This document shows positions 19,099-29,332 of a stretch of 64,000 nt of DNA, in pieces (within the stretch, counting starts at the first letter, position 1; the number at the start of each line of letters is the position of its first letter). A model generated the notes under the pieces. That model had not been told where the DNA came from and searched no databases. It worked only from the letters and a program-made list of their open reading frames with translations. This stretch comes from Lojkania enalia. Its lineage: Eukaryota > Ascomycota > Dothideomycetes > Pleosporales. The stretch spans positions 372,001-436,000 of the forward strand of contig ML986588.1 of the NCBI GenBank assembly GCA_010094045.1. The letters are read 5' to 3'. The translations under genes were made by a program, and so were the position numbers.

Positions 19099-19840
19099 TC
19101 AAGAGAATTGCTTCTGGATCACTTGCTTGCGCAGTGAACCAATGTCGTGGAAATGGCCGGAGGACGGAGGGAGGTCGTCGTTCAGCCACGGCCAAATCGG
19201 CTTCACGGAGGTTGTAGTCGCTGGGGGCTATAGGTCGAATATATCTAGTTCTCGTAATGGCGGCGCCCAGTCTGGGGTTTCTCCCGTCTCGTGGATGTAC
19301 TGGAAGATTGCCTCGCGGTGGTCTACGGCTTGCTTCCCCACCATTTTCTGGTTGACGAAGATTGTGATGGCGAAAAGGATAGCGATGATCAAAGCTTTGA
19401 CCATCATGATAAAGTTGAAAGCGATCGCGGTGTGGTCATGTTGGCGTCAAACGGTGTCGCAGAGGCCGATGAAACCGGAGCTAGGGACGAATGGGTCTAG
19501 AGGATCGCGGGCAAAAAAGAGGTCCAGAGCGCGTCCGACAACATTGTAGTAGAATTAGTCGTTGAGATCGGCGAGGAGAAAAAAGGAGACAGCGACTACG
19601 AAGAATTAGGCGCGCCGAAGCGGCTCGAAGACGTTGAGATTGTCCTAGAAGGAACGGAACCTGTAGAGAGCCCATGCCTAGATGACACAACACATTGGGA
19701 TGGAGATAAAGAATCTAAACTCATTGGCGCTAGCCCAGAGGATACCCCCAACGAGATGAATAGGAGAAGAGAGAAGGATGACCTTGAGAGAGAGTACTTT
19801 GCTTTTCCGTAGATATGATATGAAAATTGAGAGAGTAAGT
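19099..19840 (-). pseudogene. multi-pass membrane-protein pseudogene with six in-frame stops
   Basis: One minus-strand frame reads as convincing membrane-protein sequence for about 245 codons. It includes the segments HLVGGILWASANEFRFFIS, FFVVAVSFFLLADLND and ALIIAILFAITIFVNQK, plus a soluble end (PIWPWLNDDLPPSSGHF). It is broken by stops at 19678-19680 (TAG), 19645-19647 (TAG), 19606-19608 (TAA), 19555-19557 (TAA), 19447-19449 (TGA) and 19228-19230 (TAG) before the terminal TGA at 19099-19101. The frame is never lost. Every stop is one C-to-T change from CAG, CAA or CGA, five of them at CpA, as repeat-induced point mutation (RIP) would produce. Intact glutamine codons remain, so recoding is unlikely. 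No start codon is found; an upstream exon may be missing. The family is unknown to me. It lies between the MAL permease and regulator. The antisense strand is open for about 100 codons and is a shadow. Confidence 0.8.
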
Positions 19841-19859
19841 TGTTAGTTTGGAAGATATA

Positions 19860-20380
19860 TCGGGAGTGAAGTAGCAAAATGCTTTAGTTTGGTCTTGTTT
19901 TGAATGCAGACGAGTGTTTTTATATATACGGTGACGCTCAGACCAGATTTATGCAGTGAATGGTATACTCAACAGTAATCTGCAAACAATAGTTATAATA
20001 ATAATAAAAACAACAATATTTGAGTCTAAAAGTATACATCTAGAACATTTTCTAAGCTTAGTTAGTATTAACTAATAAGCTTTACATCAATTAATTAGCG
20101 GTAGATGGTAATACTATTATTCTATATTTATTTATATATTTATAAAATGAGACTGTAGCCAAAAATTTGCCGTATACTAGGTCCTTTTAAGTATATGTTT
20201 ATCGTTTGTATTGCTCCTTGAAGCCGGCGAATAGGATAGTCCACAGAGGATATCAAGACTTCCGTCACGTGCCGGGGAACATTTCCCGAACAACATCCTC
20301 ACATCATTTTAATTCGTTATGATGCCACGTCAATTCTCCGCCACCGCTATGAAGATCACAATATCCAGAGCCAAATTCAA
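19860..20380. promoter_or_regulatory. AT-rich promoter region of the MAL regulator
   Basis: 520 bp, strongly AT-rich from about 19970 to 20200. An imperfect inverted repeat of AAGCTTA...TAAGCTT type lies at about 20054-20083. TATA-like runs (TTTATATATTTATAAAA) occur near 20130-20150. A CACGTG-like TCACGTGCCGGGG element lies near 20265. Confidence 0.4.
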
Positions 20381-22161
20381 ATGAATCCTTCCGCGACGAG
20401 GAAACCGGTGTCGAAAGCTTGCGATGCATGCAGACGGCGGAAAATCAAATGCAACGGCTTGCAGCCATGCCCGGTTTGCGTGTCGTCCGGATTGGTATGC
20501 ACATTCCAATTAATACAGAAAAGAGGAGGAAATCAGGGTTTCAGGGCTACCGTTTTGAACGAGCTGCGTGGGAGCACACAGGATAGCGTTGCAACGAGCA
20601 GCAGAGAACCCAACGAAGTTCAAACATTCGGAAATATTATTCCCCAGCGAGATGATCATGAATTGGAAAGATCGATAATCGATACTTGTGTCCACGCCTA
20701 CTTGTTGCGCATATATCCAGTCATCCCATTCTTGACGCGCGAAATCCTCCAACACGAAACACGACACATGGCACATTCACTAGTTTCACGGCAGTTCATC
20801 TTGTCCTTCTGCGCATATGTGGTAACCTTTGGGAATGTTTTGGACGATCTTCACCTGAAGCTATCAAACTTGTCGCATTTGGGACTTGGAGAGCAGCTTT
20901 TAGACGCTGCCATCCGTATCCAAGTAATCGAAAGGATTACGGAGCCGTCGCTTCAATCTGTCTTCATATCATTCTTCTTGTACGGAGCATTTGCAGGGCT
21001 TGGGGACTATCGACAATGCTGGTTTCACCTAAGGGAAGCGAGCACCTTACTTATGATGTACAGAGGGGATACAACGGGCTGGCAAACCAAGAGCATATAT
21101 AACAGATTATTCTGGGTTTTGTCTATCTCAGAGCGGTAAGTCGAGGGTATATTTATTATATAAACATAGACTGACCTGTTCCAGAGCTCATGGTATACGC
21201 AGAAATCGGTACGTAAGGTCAGGATAACTGTAGCAGAGCCTATCTTTGTACACCATTAGTTGGGGTTTTACGAATCGCCAGCCGATTAGTGTTTCGCCGA
21301 AGATTGTCTTCCTTGCAGATGGATAGACTTGATCTTATACTTAGTCACCCCCTTCCTAATATATTTGCTAAGGCTACCCTTATCTTTAGACCAATAACGC
21401 TTCAAATCACCCCCGATTCCCCACCCCTCCAGGCTCCTGATGAATGTGGCCTATGCTATCTCGCTAGCATCTTCCGACCCTTTGACGAAGCCTTCTTCGC
21501 CGTCTGGAACGGCTCGCAACGAGACTGTAGCAAAGAATGGCTCATAAATCTCGACCGAGAAGTCCGCATCGCGCTACCCATATCCCTCAACCTCTCCAAC
21601 GGCCAGCTAGCCAATCTCCGCGTCTCGCAGCTGTGGCTGCGCATCAAACTCTGGGAGCTCTTCCCCCGTTTCGGATACTTGTCTAGCGAGTCCGTGTACG
21701 AATGCCTAACATTCCGGTACCCCACAGTCATTGCTAGAGATTTGACAATTGTGGCGGTGAAGTTGCCAATAGCTAGTTTACAGGCCCATGGCGTTGGGAT
21801 GACGGAGAAGATATTCGATATTGCCTGCGCTTTGACAGATATTTTGCCTTTTGTCTCGACGAGCGCATCACAGCTTGAACTTGGGCCAACGGATTACCTC
21901 ACGCAAATAACATCCTTGTTGGCGAAGCTGCCTGGAGGAACGTCGAAATTTGTCCCGTTGCTTCTGGTTAAGGTAAAGGAGCTTATTCCTGGGCTGATTG
22001 TGCCACTTTGTGAGGCTGTTCAGCTTCCTTTGCCCTCTATGGAGTTTCCTATGAGTCCGAATTCGAAGTTTGTATATGAGGACGAAGTAAGAAAGAATTT
22101 GTATGCGGATTTAAGACGGGGAAATAGCACTAGAATAGAGCGTAATGCTGAGTATTGCTAA
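20381..22161 (+). CDS. Zn2Cys6 transcription factor, MAL-activator type
   Basis: Exons 20381-21135, 21185-21208 (24 nt) and 21390-22161 give 516 aa. The binuclear cluster C-x2-C-x6-C-x5-C-x2-C-x6-C spans about residues 14-40 (CDACRRRKIKC...CPVC...C). The rest matches the regulatory domain of the MAL63/MalR family: IDTCVHAYLLRIYPVIPFL, LFWVLSISERAHGIRRNRPITLQ (restored across both introns), FRPFDEAFFAVWNGS, YPTVIARDL and LQAHGVGMTEKIFDIACALTDIL. Intron 2 is unusually long for this window (181 nt), but the acceptor at 21389 is the one that restores the NRPITLQ motif. It probably activates the adjacent maltase and permease in response to maltose; that role is inferred from family and neighbourhood. 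The gene converges with the TFIIIC-like gene, 145 bp apart. Confidence 0.88.
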
Positions 22162-22306
22162 GAGCAAGGTGTACTCAAATGTTGTTTCATTTATTTAGTC
22201 TCTTAGGAATTATGATTTTGCAGTTTTACTGAAGTCACCATGACTGGTTTAACACATATTTTACAATTAAACTCAACATTCTTTAACTAACGCCAATGCC
22301 GTTAAT

Positions 22307-24833
22307 TTACACACCAATGTCCTCAACTCTCAGTAATCCAGATCCCATGCCCGCCACAGCCCAAGTGCCATATTTCAAGTTCGGGTTCCAAGCCAAACAC
22401 GTAATTCGGCTTGGATCCTCATAAATAGTCAAGAACTTCCCACTCTCTGCAAGCTTCTTCCCTCCTCTGTGGTTTGACTGATGCAAGGTAATTTGCTCGA
22501 CTCTAAACCCCTCAGAGAAGCGGGTTAGTGGCTTTTCAAGGACTTCTGGAGGGACTACGGGTTTGGGTTCAGTAGGTTCGGAAGAAGCCCCATCATCCGA
22601 GTCTCCCGTATCTTCCTTGTCTTTCTCCGGTGACTGGCGGGACGCATCAGTGTCGTCCTTAATACTCACAGCAAGCTGATCAACGGGACGCCTCCACTCA
22701 TGACTGAACCATATTTGCTGCCACAACTCTGCTTTGTGCCTTATTAAGCGTCTCAGTGGGTTCCCAGCTACCACTGTTCCGTCAGAGCCCCCAATCAGCA
22801 CGCCCGGATGGACAGGGCTTGTTGCGCAACATACAATCTGGCTGTCTAATCGCATGGTCAGAATATTGGCGTAATACCGACGAATTGTGTTGCAGCGGAT
22901 GAAATAGAATTCATCGGGCATGATGAAAGATTGGGTATGCTCGTGCCAAGCCTGGCAGAGACCGAATATGCGAGCTCGAGGGCCGTAACAATGGTCTATC
23001 CATGGTGAACGCAGATCTAGAAGCATACAGAAGCCGCCGGCTGACGTGATGGACACGAACGTGGAACGCGATGGGTAGCCGGAGACAACACTGATGATAT
23101 ATGTGTCCGCAACTGGCATGGACCATCTCGGCGGGGGATTGTAAGGTTTGTCTGTGAGCCAAGTCGAAGGAGCAAAGGCTCCATCTACTGTAAGTGTCCA
23201 GTAAGCTAAACTACCATGTGCAGTGCTAACGATAAGGGTAGTCCCCGAGAGCCAATGCAGGCAAGTCGGTAGCGAATTCTCGAAGTAAACCTCGAAGGAT
23301 GCCTTGGCATAATGTATATACTTTGTCTGATGGAAAGCTGAATGCGCTTTCTCGTATGAAATATCCAGAATTCTAACCTTTCCATCCGACCAGATCCCGG
23401 CTAGGAGGCCAAGGCGGACGGTATTTTCTCCCTCCAATGGCTCGACCGTGTCAGCTGGGGCAATTGGACACCATCGAAATTGCCTTATTGCACCCCAGTC
23501 CGTGCATATAACAAGCTCAAGCTGTGGTGATTTCTTCCATTGCAAATCTCCTTTGTCATCGGATTTAAAAGCCCAGATCTGAATTGACGCAGGAAAGGGC
23601 TTCGTAGGGGTGAATGCTGGAGTCTTTGGGTTCTCGAACTTTCCACGCCGACGAGCAGTTTTATCCCTCTGCTGAACTGCAACTGCAAGGTATTGCGTGC
23701 GCCCCTTCTCGTTTGGGACCCACTGGGCCTCCTGAACTCTACTACCAAGGTTGAAGACCCAACCTCGTCTATTCTTTTTGTTGGGGAAGGGCGCAGCGGT
23801 ACTCAGACATGTACCTTGTTTCAGTGCGTATAGCTGTGGTGTCGTGGATGGTCCCATGAGCATGTTGATCTCTTCTGGGCCTTCATTCACCATGTAAATC
23901 TCCCCTTCCGCCTCCGACAAGAGTTTGGTCTTTTGACTGGCGCCGAAATTTCTTCGACCTACTCCGGCAAGGAACTCTCTTGCTCGTATAATTTCTATTT
24001 CTCTCTCACTGTCCTTGACAAAGTAAGAATGTCTCAGCCCGCCCTCTGTACGACTAGGAAGCGTCAATTGACTGTCCCATTGATCAGTCGTTAACAGTAC
24101 AGGCTCTAAATCCCCACGGGTCGGTCCAAATAACTGTTTCAACCTATGCTCTTGACCACCGCCTTTACTCCATGCCGCGACCCCCCGATCCGGGGGTTTG
24201 GTGCCCGATTTCGTGCCTGGGGTTTTCGTGGGCTTTCCGGGAGATTTGAGGGGTGTGGTCAGACCTGTCCTTTGATTTTTCCGAGCTTGTTCGCGCCCGG
24301 GATTTGGGGTACTAGGATTGGGCTCGGTGTCCAACTCGACGGCAATGACCGTTTCGCTGCGCGGAACTACTTCCAATGGTTGCATACTGGCATCAATGTC
24401 CGACTCTTCGTCATCTTCGTCTACTATATCATCTTCATCTTCGTCATTCTCCCCACCTTCCTCTCCAACTAGTTCTTCATAGTAGTCATCGTCGTCGTCG
24501 TTGTCGCCATCATCATACTTCTTTTGCTCATTTCTCATGTCTCGACTGCTCTTCTTCTCTTGGTTATCGTGTTGTCGTCCGCTTGTTTTGTTTCTCGATA
24601 GCTGCTCCTCCTCGATATTCGCATCTGTTTGAGCCTGCTCTTCGTCATGTCTGTGCGCTTGCATGCGCAATAATCCGGCATTTTTGGCTTTGCGCCCAAG
24701 ACCTTTCCAAGAGCCCGATATATTAGTACGTATTCAGCAGTTCGCACAACTAAACAAATGTTAAGAGAAATAAAGAAGGGGGTTATGTTATCAGATACAA
24801 ATTAGAAAATGTTAAATTACCTTCTCGGGCCAT
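22307..24833 (-). CDS. WD-repeat protein, probable TFIIIC (tau) subunit of the Sfc6/Tfc6 type
   Basis: Exon 1 (24821-24833, ATG GCC CGA GAA G) joins across a 118-nt intron with a TACTAAT branch to exon 2 (22307-24702), giving 802 aa. The first about 180 residues are charged: Asp/Glu runs (DDDDDYYEE, DEDEDD) and a basic Pro/Thr tract (TPLKSPGKPTKTPGTKS). The C-terminal 600 residues form a beta-propeller: WVFNLGSRVQEAQWVP, IQIWAFKSDD, IRQFRWCP, GIWSDGKVRILDI, VLIGGSDGTVVAGNPLRR, and ITCLAWNPN...WAVAGMGSGLLRVEDIGV at the extreme end. This layout fits fungal Sfc6/Tfc6, which binds the B-box of tRNA genes within TFIIIC, but I rely on pattern memory. A generic WD protein is the alternative. The single-codon-phase first exon is inferred from frame and branch site. 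Confidence 0.65.
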
Positions 24834-25409
24834 TGCGCGTAAACACTTCGCGGAAGGGTGGTGGTGGCGGCAAAATCCTGGAGCAGACACATGGGCGTGA
24901 GAGTGAACGTGAACAGCCCTGGAGATCAGGGTGGAGCCAACGTATACTACGCCATGGTTAGTCGTGATGATTCCTTTGTGCAGTATGTATCATACCTACT
25001 CAGGCCTTGCTTGTACTTTCACCCTGTAGATGAGGTTAATTTGTGTGCGGAGTATAAGTGAGATCAAAGTTGCCGGAGGTGTTAGTGCGAAGGGTATGGC
25101 AATTTTAAGGTCACTCGCATCACTAGGATTTGTGCGCCATCTTTTAAACCATAGGTATAGGTATGTGCATCGTACTGTGTTTGTTGGGACGAGTCTTTCG
25201 GGTAAAAATTAGTTTACGTGAGGTAGGAGGTAATGTACCCCGCCACATCGCCTTCCCCTGCATTTCCAAAGTTTGTACTTTGTTCGACTAATTAAGCGAA
25301 GACTCATGACTCCTCAAAAGGTAATAATGACCTACTTTTATTACTTCTGCACACGTAATTAGACATATATTTGCTTCAATTATTAAAGGTTCACATCAAG
25401 AAAACAAAC
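24834..25409. other. intergenic upstream of tRNA-His
   Basis: About 575 bp with no convincing gene. Short plus-strand frames at 24858-25061 and 25030-25212 show no conserved content. Confidence 0.4.
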
Positions 25410-25480
25410 GGTGGTATGGTCTAGTGGTATGACGTCGCGTTGTGGCCGCGCCAGCCTGGGTTCGATTCCCAGTACCGCCA
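25410..25480 (+). tRNA. tRNA-His (anticodon GTG)
   Basis: A 71-nt cloverleaf without intron. Acceptor GGTGGTA pairs with TACCGCC (one G-T pair), with discriminator A. D arm GTC...GAC around AGTGGTAT. Anticodon loop TTGTGGC gives anticodon GTG. T arm CTGGG-TTCGATT-CCCAG. The A box (TGGTCTAGTGG) and B box (GGTTCGATTCC) are canonical, and a CTTTTT run about 10 nt after the end is the Pol III terminator. The first anticodon-stem pair appears mismatched (T-C). Confidence 0.93.
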
Positions 25481-26025
25481 AGTTCATTCTTTTTGCACCC
25501 CCCACTCTATTGGGACATTTGTGAGGGCACAAGGTTGATAAGGACTACCATTGCCATTTTAGGTAGAGGAAATGGCGCTCTTGCCCGACTTATTGTGGTT
25601 GGCAGCTATGTGTCCCTTTGCCAAATGTAACCTTTATCACCTACAATTTGCTTTTGAAGCGTTGGCTTTGCGACTTCGTTATTATAGGTGGCATTTGGTA
25701 AACAACCGAATAATAAGTCTAGTCAATTAGGGGTTTGTGAGCATATAGGGGGACGGGAGAGCAATACAATCGACTTATTTTTTTTTCACCCCAGCCCTCC
25801 AAGAATCAGGACGCACTGTTCAGAATTTGATCGAGTTGTTGATGCGGCCTGTGCTCCGTTTGGAAGCTCCATTCATGAGAGTAATTCTAGAAATACACGC
25901 TATAGCCCCTTAGCTAAGGGCAGCCATCTGGAAGCCTCCGGATCTACCCACATTATATACGCCGCAACGTGACTTTGAAGTCGCAGTCCGATTGCTGACG
26001 AGAACCACCTGCATCCTGTCTTTGT
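25481..26025. other. intergenic between tRNA-His and the RING-CH gene
   Basis: 545 bp with the Pol III T-run near 25489-25494. A 94-codon frame (25688-25972) shows no recognisable content. Confidence 0.4.
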
Positions 26026-27645
26026 TCATATCCGAGCCATCTCTCTCCTGCCCTCCGGCCGATCTACCCTCTCCTTTTCCTTACCCTTGCTCCTATCATA
26101 ATCCAAAACCCTCCTTTTCCTATGATTCTGTGCCATCTTCCATCTCACATATAGTAAGACAGCATCCTTGACGCCGACAAATAAGCACCCACCCAGGATA
26201 CTCCGTCCCCATCTCGCTTGTAGGAAGCCCGTCGGCTTGCCAGTTGTCGGTGGTGTGACCCATGATTTTGGGAGCGTGTACTTGAACGCTTCGCCTATGG
26301 CCGCAGCGATCGAAGGGAAGACAAGTGCACCAAGGATGGTGTCTGCTAGGGAAGTAGTGCTGAACTGAACGTTACGCTCGCGGCGAATGTGTCTGCGTGC
26401 CCGTGGCTGTTGTATAGGTACCTCTGGACCTGGCGCTGCTTCGTTATCGGGGAGCGGTGGTGCGTCAATGGGGGGAGCTGCTGGACCTCGAGCGATAGGG
26501 ACGGGTGGATTCTCTGGAGCATCATTTCTATCTGCCCTACCCCCATTGTTCCAATCAGCGAAGATGTCGAAGTCGACTTCGACCTCTACAGCATCAATAA
26601 CTCCCTCATCTTCTGTATCGTCGTCTTCGATTATTTCTTGGATACGATTGTTGAGGTCTCCTTGGTTCTGGTTCACGTCCTCGGTCCCGGCCCGGGGTTG
26701 AATCTCCTTGAGCCAACGCTGTTCTCGTGGCAACCAAACACGTTCGTAGTAAAGATTATACATGGCTCGGACGAAAGGTAAAGCCGCGACAGTAAACGCT
26801 GCACTTGGTGGCCAAGAGAATTGGAGCACATCGTCTTGAGGTCCTCCGGAACTAACGAAGAATATAAGAGGAAGGAATGGCATGACGCTGTCTGCCACCT
26901 CCGACCTGCTCGCTATTAACACTGTAGGAATCAATGGCAACCCAATGTCCAGTCTCCAGTGTTGCCTAAGGTGACGCAAGGCTCTAATGATCGACCAGTC
27001 CTCTAAGGCATCCGGTGGCTCGTATAATGGGCGGAGAATCTCCACTGCATCTCTCGCTCCAAAGATCTGGTAAATAGTCTGTGTGCCTAAGATCGACGCG
27101 GTCGAGTAGGCCGCGGTCGAAACCACCACTATGAAACCAGGTAATATCATCATTCCGGTCCCCCGCTCCACTAGTCTTATCAAATCAACTACTAAGCTGC
27201 GTGGTCGTTCTAGCCTTATCTCAGATTTGCACTGTGGACACTGTATCCTTCCCTCCCTACCACCAGCCCGCCGTCGGCCGCTTGGTGCTTCCATATCGGC
27301 TATCCAATCTAGGAGGCATTTCTCGTGCGCAACAAGTACACAAGGGCACGGCGATCGCCATTCTGAAGCATTTTCGTCGTCCTCGGTTTCGTCATTGAAG
27401 CATATCCAACATCTGCGGGGTTCGGCGTCGGGTTGCGGAGGTTCAGAAGGCCGAGTGTGGGAGATTTCTTGTGCTTCTTCGGTGGCTTGAGGAGAGAATT
27501 CCGACCGCGAGTTGAGAAAGAGAGTCTGCGAATCTTCTGAGGTCGCGGAGAAGGCTTCACTATTTGTGCGATTGAGGTTTTGTGATGGCGCGGAGTCGGA
27601 AGTGGCGCGAGGTGAGCTTCTGTGCTGTGGCGGAAGGGACGCCAT
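26026..27645 (-). CDS. RING-CH (RINGv) membrane E3 ubiquitin ligase, MARCH5-like
   Basis: A single exon of 539 aa from the ATG at 27645 (MASLPPQHRS); the frame upstream is open but has no ATG. The N-terminus is Ser/Gln-rich. The RING-CH finger at about 75-145 reads CWICFNDE...CPCVLVAHEKCLLDW...CPQCKSEI, with Cys in position 4 and His in position 5 as required for RINGv. Hydrophobic stretches follow: MMILPGFIVVVSTAAYSTASIL, VMPFLPLIFFV, AAFTVAALPFVRAMYNLYY, DTILGALVFPSIAAAIGEAF and ILGGCLFVGVKDAVLLYV. An acidic loop (EIIEDDDTEDEG) separates the third and fourth. It probably ubiquitinates proteins at an organelle membrane (MARCH5-type ligases act at mitochondria or ER); location is inferred. 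Confidence 0.88.
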   Translation of the reverse strand: MASLPPQHRSSPRATSDSAPSQNLNRTNSEAFSATSEDSQTLFLNSRSEFSPQATEEAQEISHTRPSEPPQPDAEPRRCWICFNDETEDDENASEWRSPCPCVLVAHEKCLLDWIADMEAPSGRRRAGGREGRIQCPQCKSEIRLERPRSLVVDLIRLVERGTGMMILPGFIVVVSTAAYSTASILGTQTIYQIFGARDAVEILRPLYEPPDALEDWSIIRALRHLRQHWRLDIGLPLIPTVLIASRSEVADSVMPFLPLIFFVSSGGPQDDVLQFSWPPSAAFTVAALPFVRAMYNLYYERVWLPREQRWLKEIQPRAGTEDVNQNQGDLNNRIQEIIEDDDTEDEGVIDAVEVEVDFDIFADWNNGGRADRNDAPENPPVPIARGPAAPPIDAPPLPDNEAAPGPEVPIQQPRARRHIRRERNVQFSTTSLADTILGALVFPSIAAAIGEAFKYTLPKSWVTPPTTGKPTGFLQARWGRSILGGCLFVGVKDAVLLYVRWKMAQNHRKRRVLDYDRSKGKEKERVDRPEGRREMARI

Positions 27646-28122
27646 GCTGGCGCGTTGAAAGGAGAAGGAATCGCAGTGAGGCAAGAAGCGATGAGGGCGG
27701 GGACAGATATTTAAATGGTCAATCAAAGGGTCATGTTGGCGTAGGAGATAGAAGTAGTTAGTTAGGTTTGCTGTCGGAGGTTTTGGCGAGACCCCGATTA
27801 ATCGTCCCCCGTAGCCGACGTCACCTGTAGCGACCGTAGCGTGAGCAGGTAAACCCTCACCGAATATCCATATGTTATTTTCACATAATACGTCTCATGA
27901 TCCCAATTTTTAAGGGTCTGCTAATATTAAACTTATTTTTCTGAGAATTATACAAAAATTCTCGTCATCTATTTATTTTGAAAGCATGATACATCATAGC
28001 CATACAATTTACTGAACAGGCTTTTGCACAACATAATTTTTCAAAACAAATCCATAGTAGACTTCCTAAGATATTGTATCCTTACCAAATATACTATCTT
28101 CTAGTAAGACCATGCCCACAGT
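27646..28122. other. intergenic, RING-CH promoter, AT-rich
   Basis: 477 bp. The half next to the RING-CH start is GC-balanced promoter-like sequence; 27890-28110 is AT-rich with no open frame of note. Confidence 0.4.
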
Positions 28123-28851
28123 CTAATAGAGGTGTATGTGTGGTGGGTTTGTGCTTGTCATGAACGTTGGGGTACAGAAAGCGGTACTTCCCCAATGCGA
28201 GTCGACGTATGCGTACGGGGCCTGGAGGTAGATTTTTTGTCGAGCAAGGTGCTGTGGCAGCTGTCGAAGCTGATATTGGAGGAGAGCTCTATGCTTAATA
28301 GTACCCGGAGAAACGAGAGGTTCGAGAAAAGGTGTCGGGTCCTTTTTGTTCTCGGCAATTCGATCCTGTTGCTCCATAGGAGTCTCGCTCTTTGAAAACT
28401 GCTCATTTGCAGCCAAGTTGTTAGTCGGCTTATACGTAAAGTGTGGATGGACAAGGCTAGAATCACAATCATCAATTTTTTCGGAGAGACCGAGTCCGAA
28501 AGTATGTGCTGCCATTGAGCCGAAACTATCTTGACTGCCAGTTCCAGATAAGCTAGTGCAACCACGCCTGTAAGGCGGGCGGTGGACAATCTTTTCGGTG
28601 CCGTTATCCATGATTTTTGTGACCTTGAGATTGGCGGGTGGATAGTAATGTACATCGTCTGGATCGATTGTCTCGCCCTGCTTTATCAAGCAGATTTCAC
28701 ACTCGAAGCCGGAGTCCTCGATGCACTCGCAGGAGAAACGGTGGTTGGGGTTCGAGATATCAAGTCCACAGTGCGCCAGACCTAGCCACTCTTTATGTTG
28801 ATAAAGGTGTTCCTCGCAGCTACGAGAGTATGCAAAGATATAGAGACACAT
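28123..28851 (-). CDS. Cys-rich hypothetical protein of the 'MC...C..H' type
   Basis: 242 aa from the ATG at 28851 (MCLYIFAYSRSCEEHLYQH). The open frame continues upstream only through a non-ATG codon. The first about 65 residues hold C2, C12, H15, H19, an HC pair and CECIEDSGFECEIC, which suggests a small metal-binding module. The rest is polar and probably disordered (YYPPANLKV, RPPYRRGCTSLSGTGSQDSFG, QYQLRQLPQHLARQK). It has no membrane segment or signal peptide. The start resembles the left-edge gene (1-480) and similar anonymous ascomycete proteins. I cannot assign a function. Confidence 0.6.
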   Translation of the reverse strand: MCLYIFAYSRSCEEHLYQHKEWLGLAHCGLDISNPNHRFSCECIEDSGFECEICLIKQGETIDPDDVHYYPPANLKVTKIMDNGTEKIVHRPPYRRGCTSLSGTGSQDSFGSMAAHTFGLGLSEKIDDCDSSLVHPHFTYKPTNNLAANEQFSKSETPMEQQDRIAENKKDPTPFLEPLVSPGTIKHRALLQYQLRQLPQHLARQKIYLQAPYAYVDSHWGSTAFCTPTFMTSTNPPHIHLY

Positions 28852-29332
28852 TTTAGTAACGTTGAATGATGATAGTGTAATTTGAAGAGTCAATATGGCA
28901 CTCTGTCAACGGCGCAGAAACATCGATTATAGAGAGTTGAGGACTAATATAGACCGTGATGTTGTGATTAGTGCTTCTTTCATCGAGAAGTGGTCAGCGG
29001 TATGATTACATAGTCGTGTTCGATTGCAATGTTTTGTTTCGTAAACAGAAATGATGTTAGCATTCACTGGAATTGCAGCCGTTTGTGGTAACACGCGATA
29101 CTTTCGCGGTGTGGAGTGTATTTTCCAAACGCTCGCGAACCAGGCACCCGCGTCACTTCTTTTCTAAGCGACCCAAACTTTTGTTAGGCCGACGGCCGAG
29201 TGCTTAGATACGATACTGATGAAGGATCTCACAATAAAAATAGTGCTAAATGGACATTCTGGTACGCGGTACTTGAGGATGGACTTCCTAGACTAGTGAA
29301 CTCTTCTCCTCCCCAGCAAATCAGGTGCTCCC
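28852..29332. other. intergenic, no gene seen
   Basis: 481 bp between two genes on the minus strand, with no open frame over 60 codons unique to it. Confidence 0.4.

Noticed and set aside
19127..19812. Plus-strand open frames, including a coding-like stretch of about 100 codons at 19501-19812
   Set aside because: They are antisense to the membrane-protein pseudogene, whose minus-strand frame has clear TM segments. The plus frames lack a start codon and conserved motifs.
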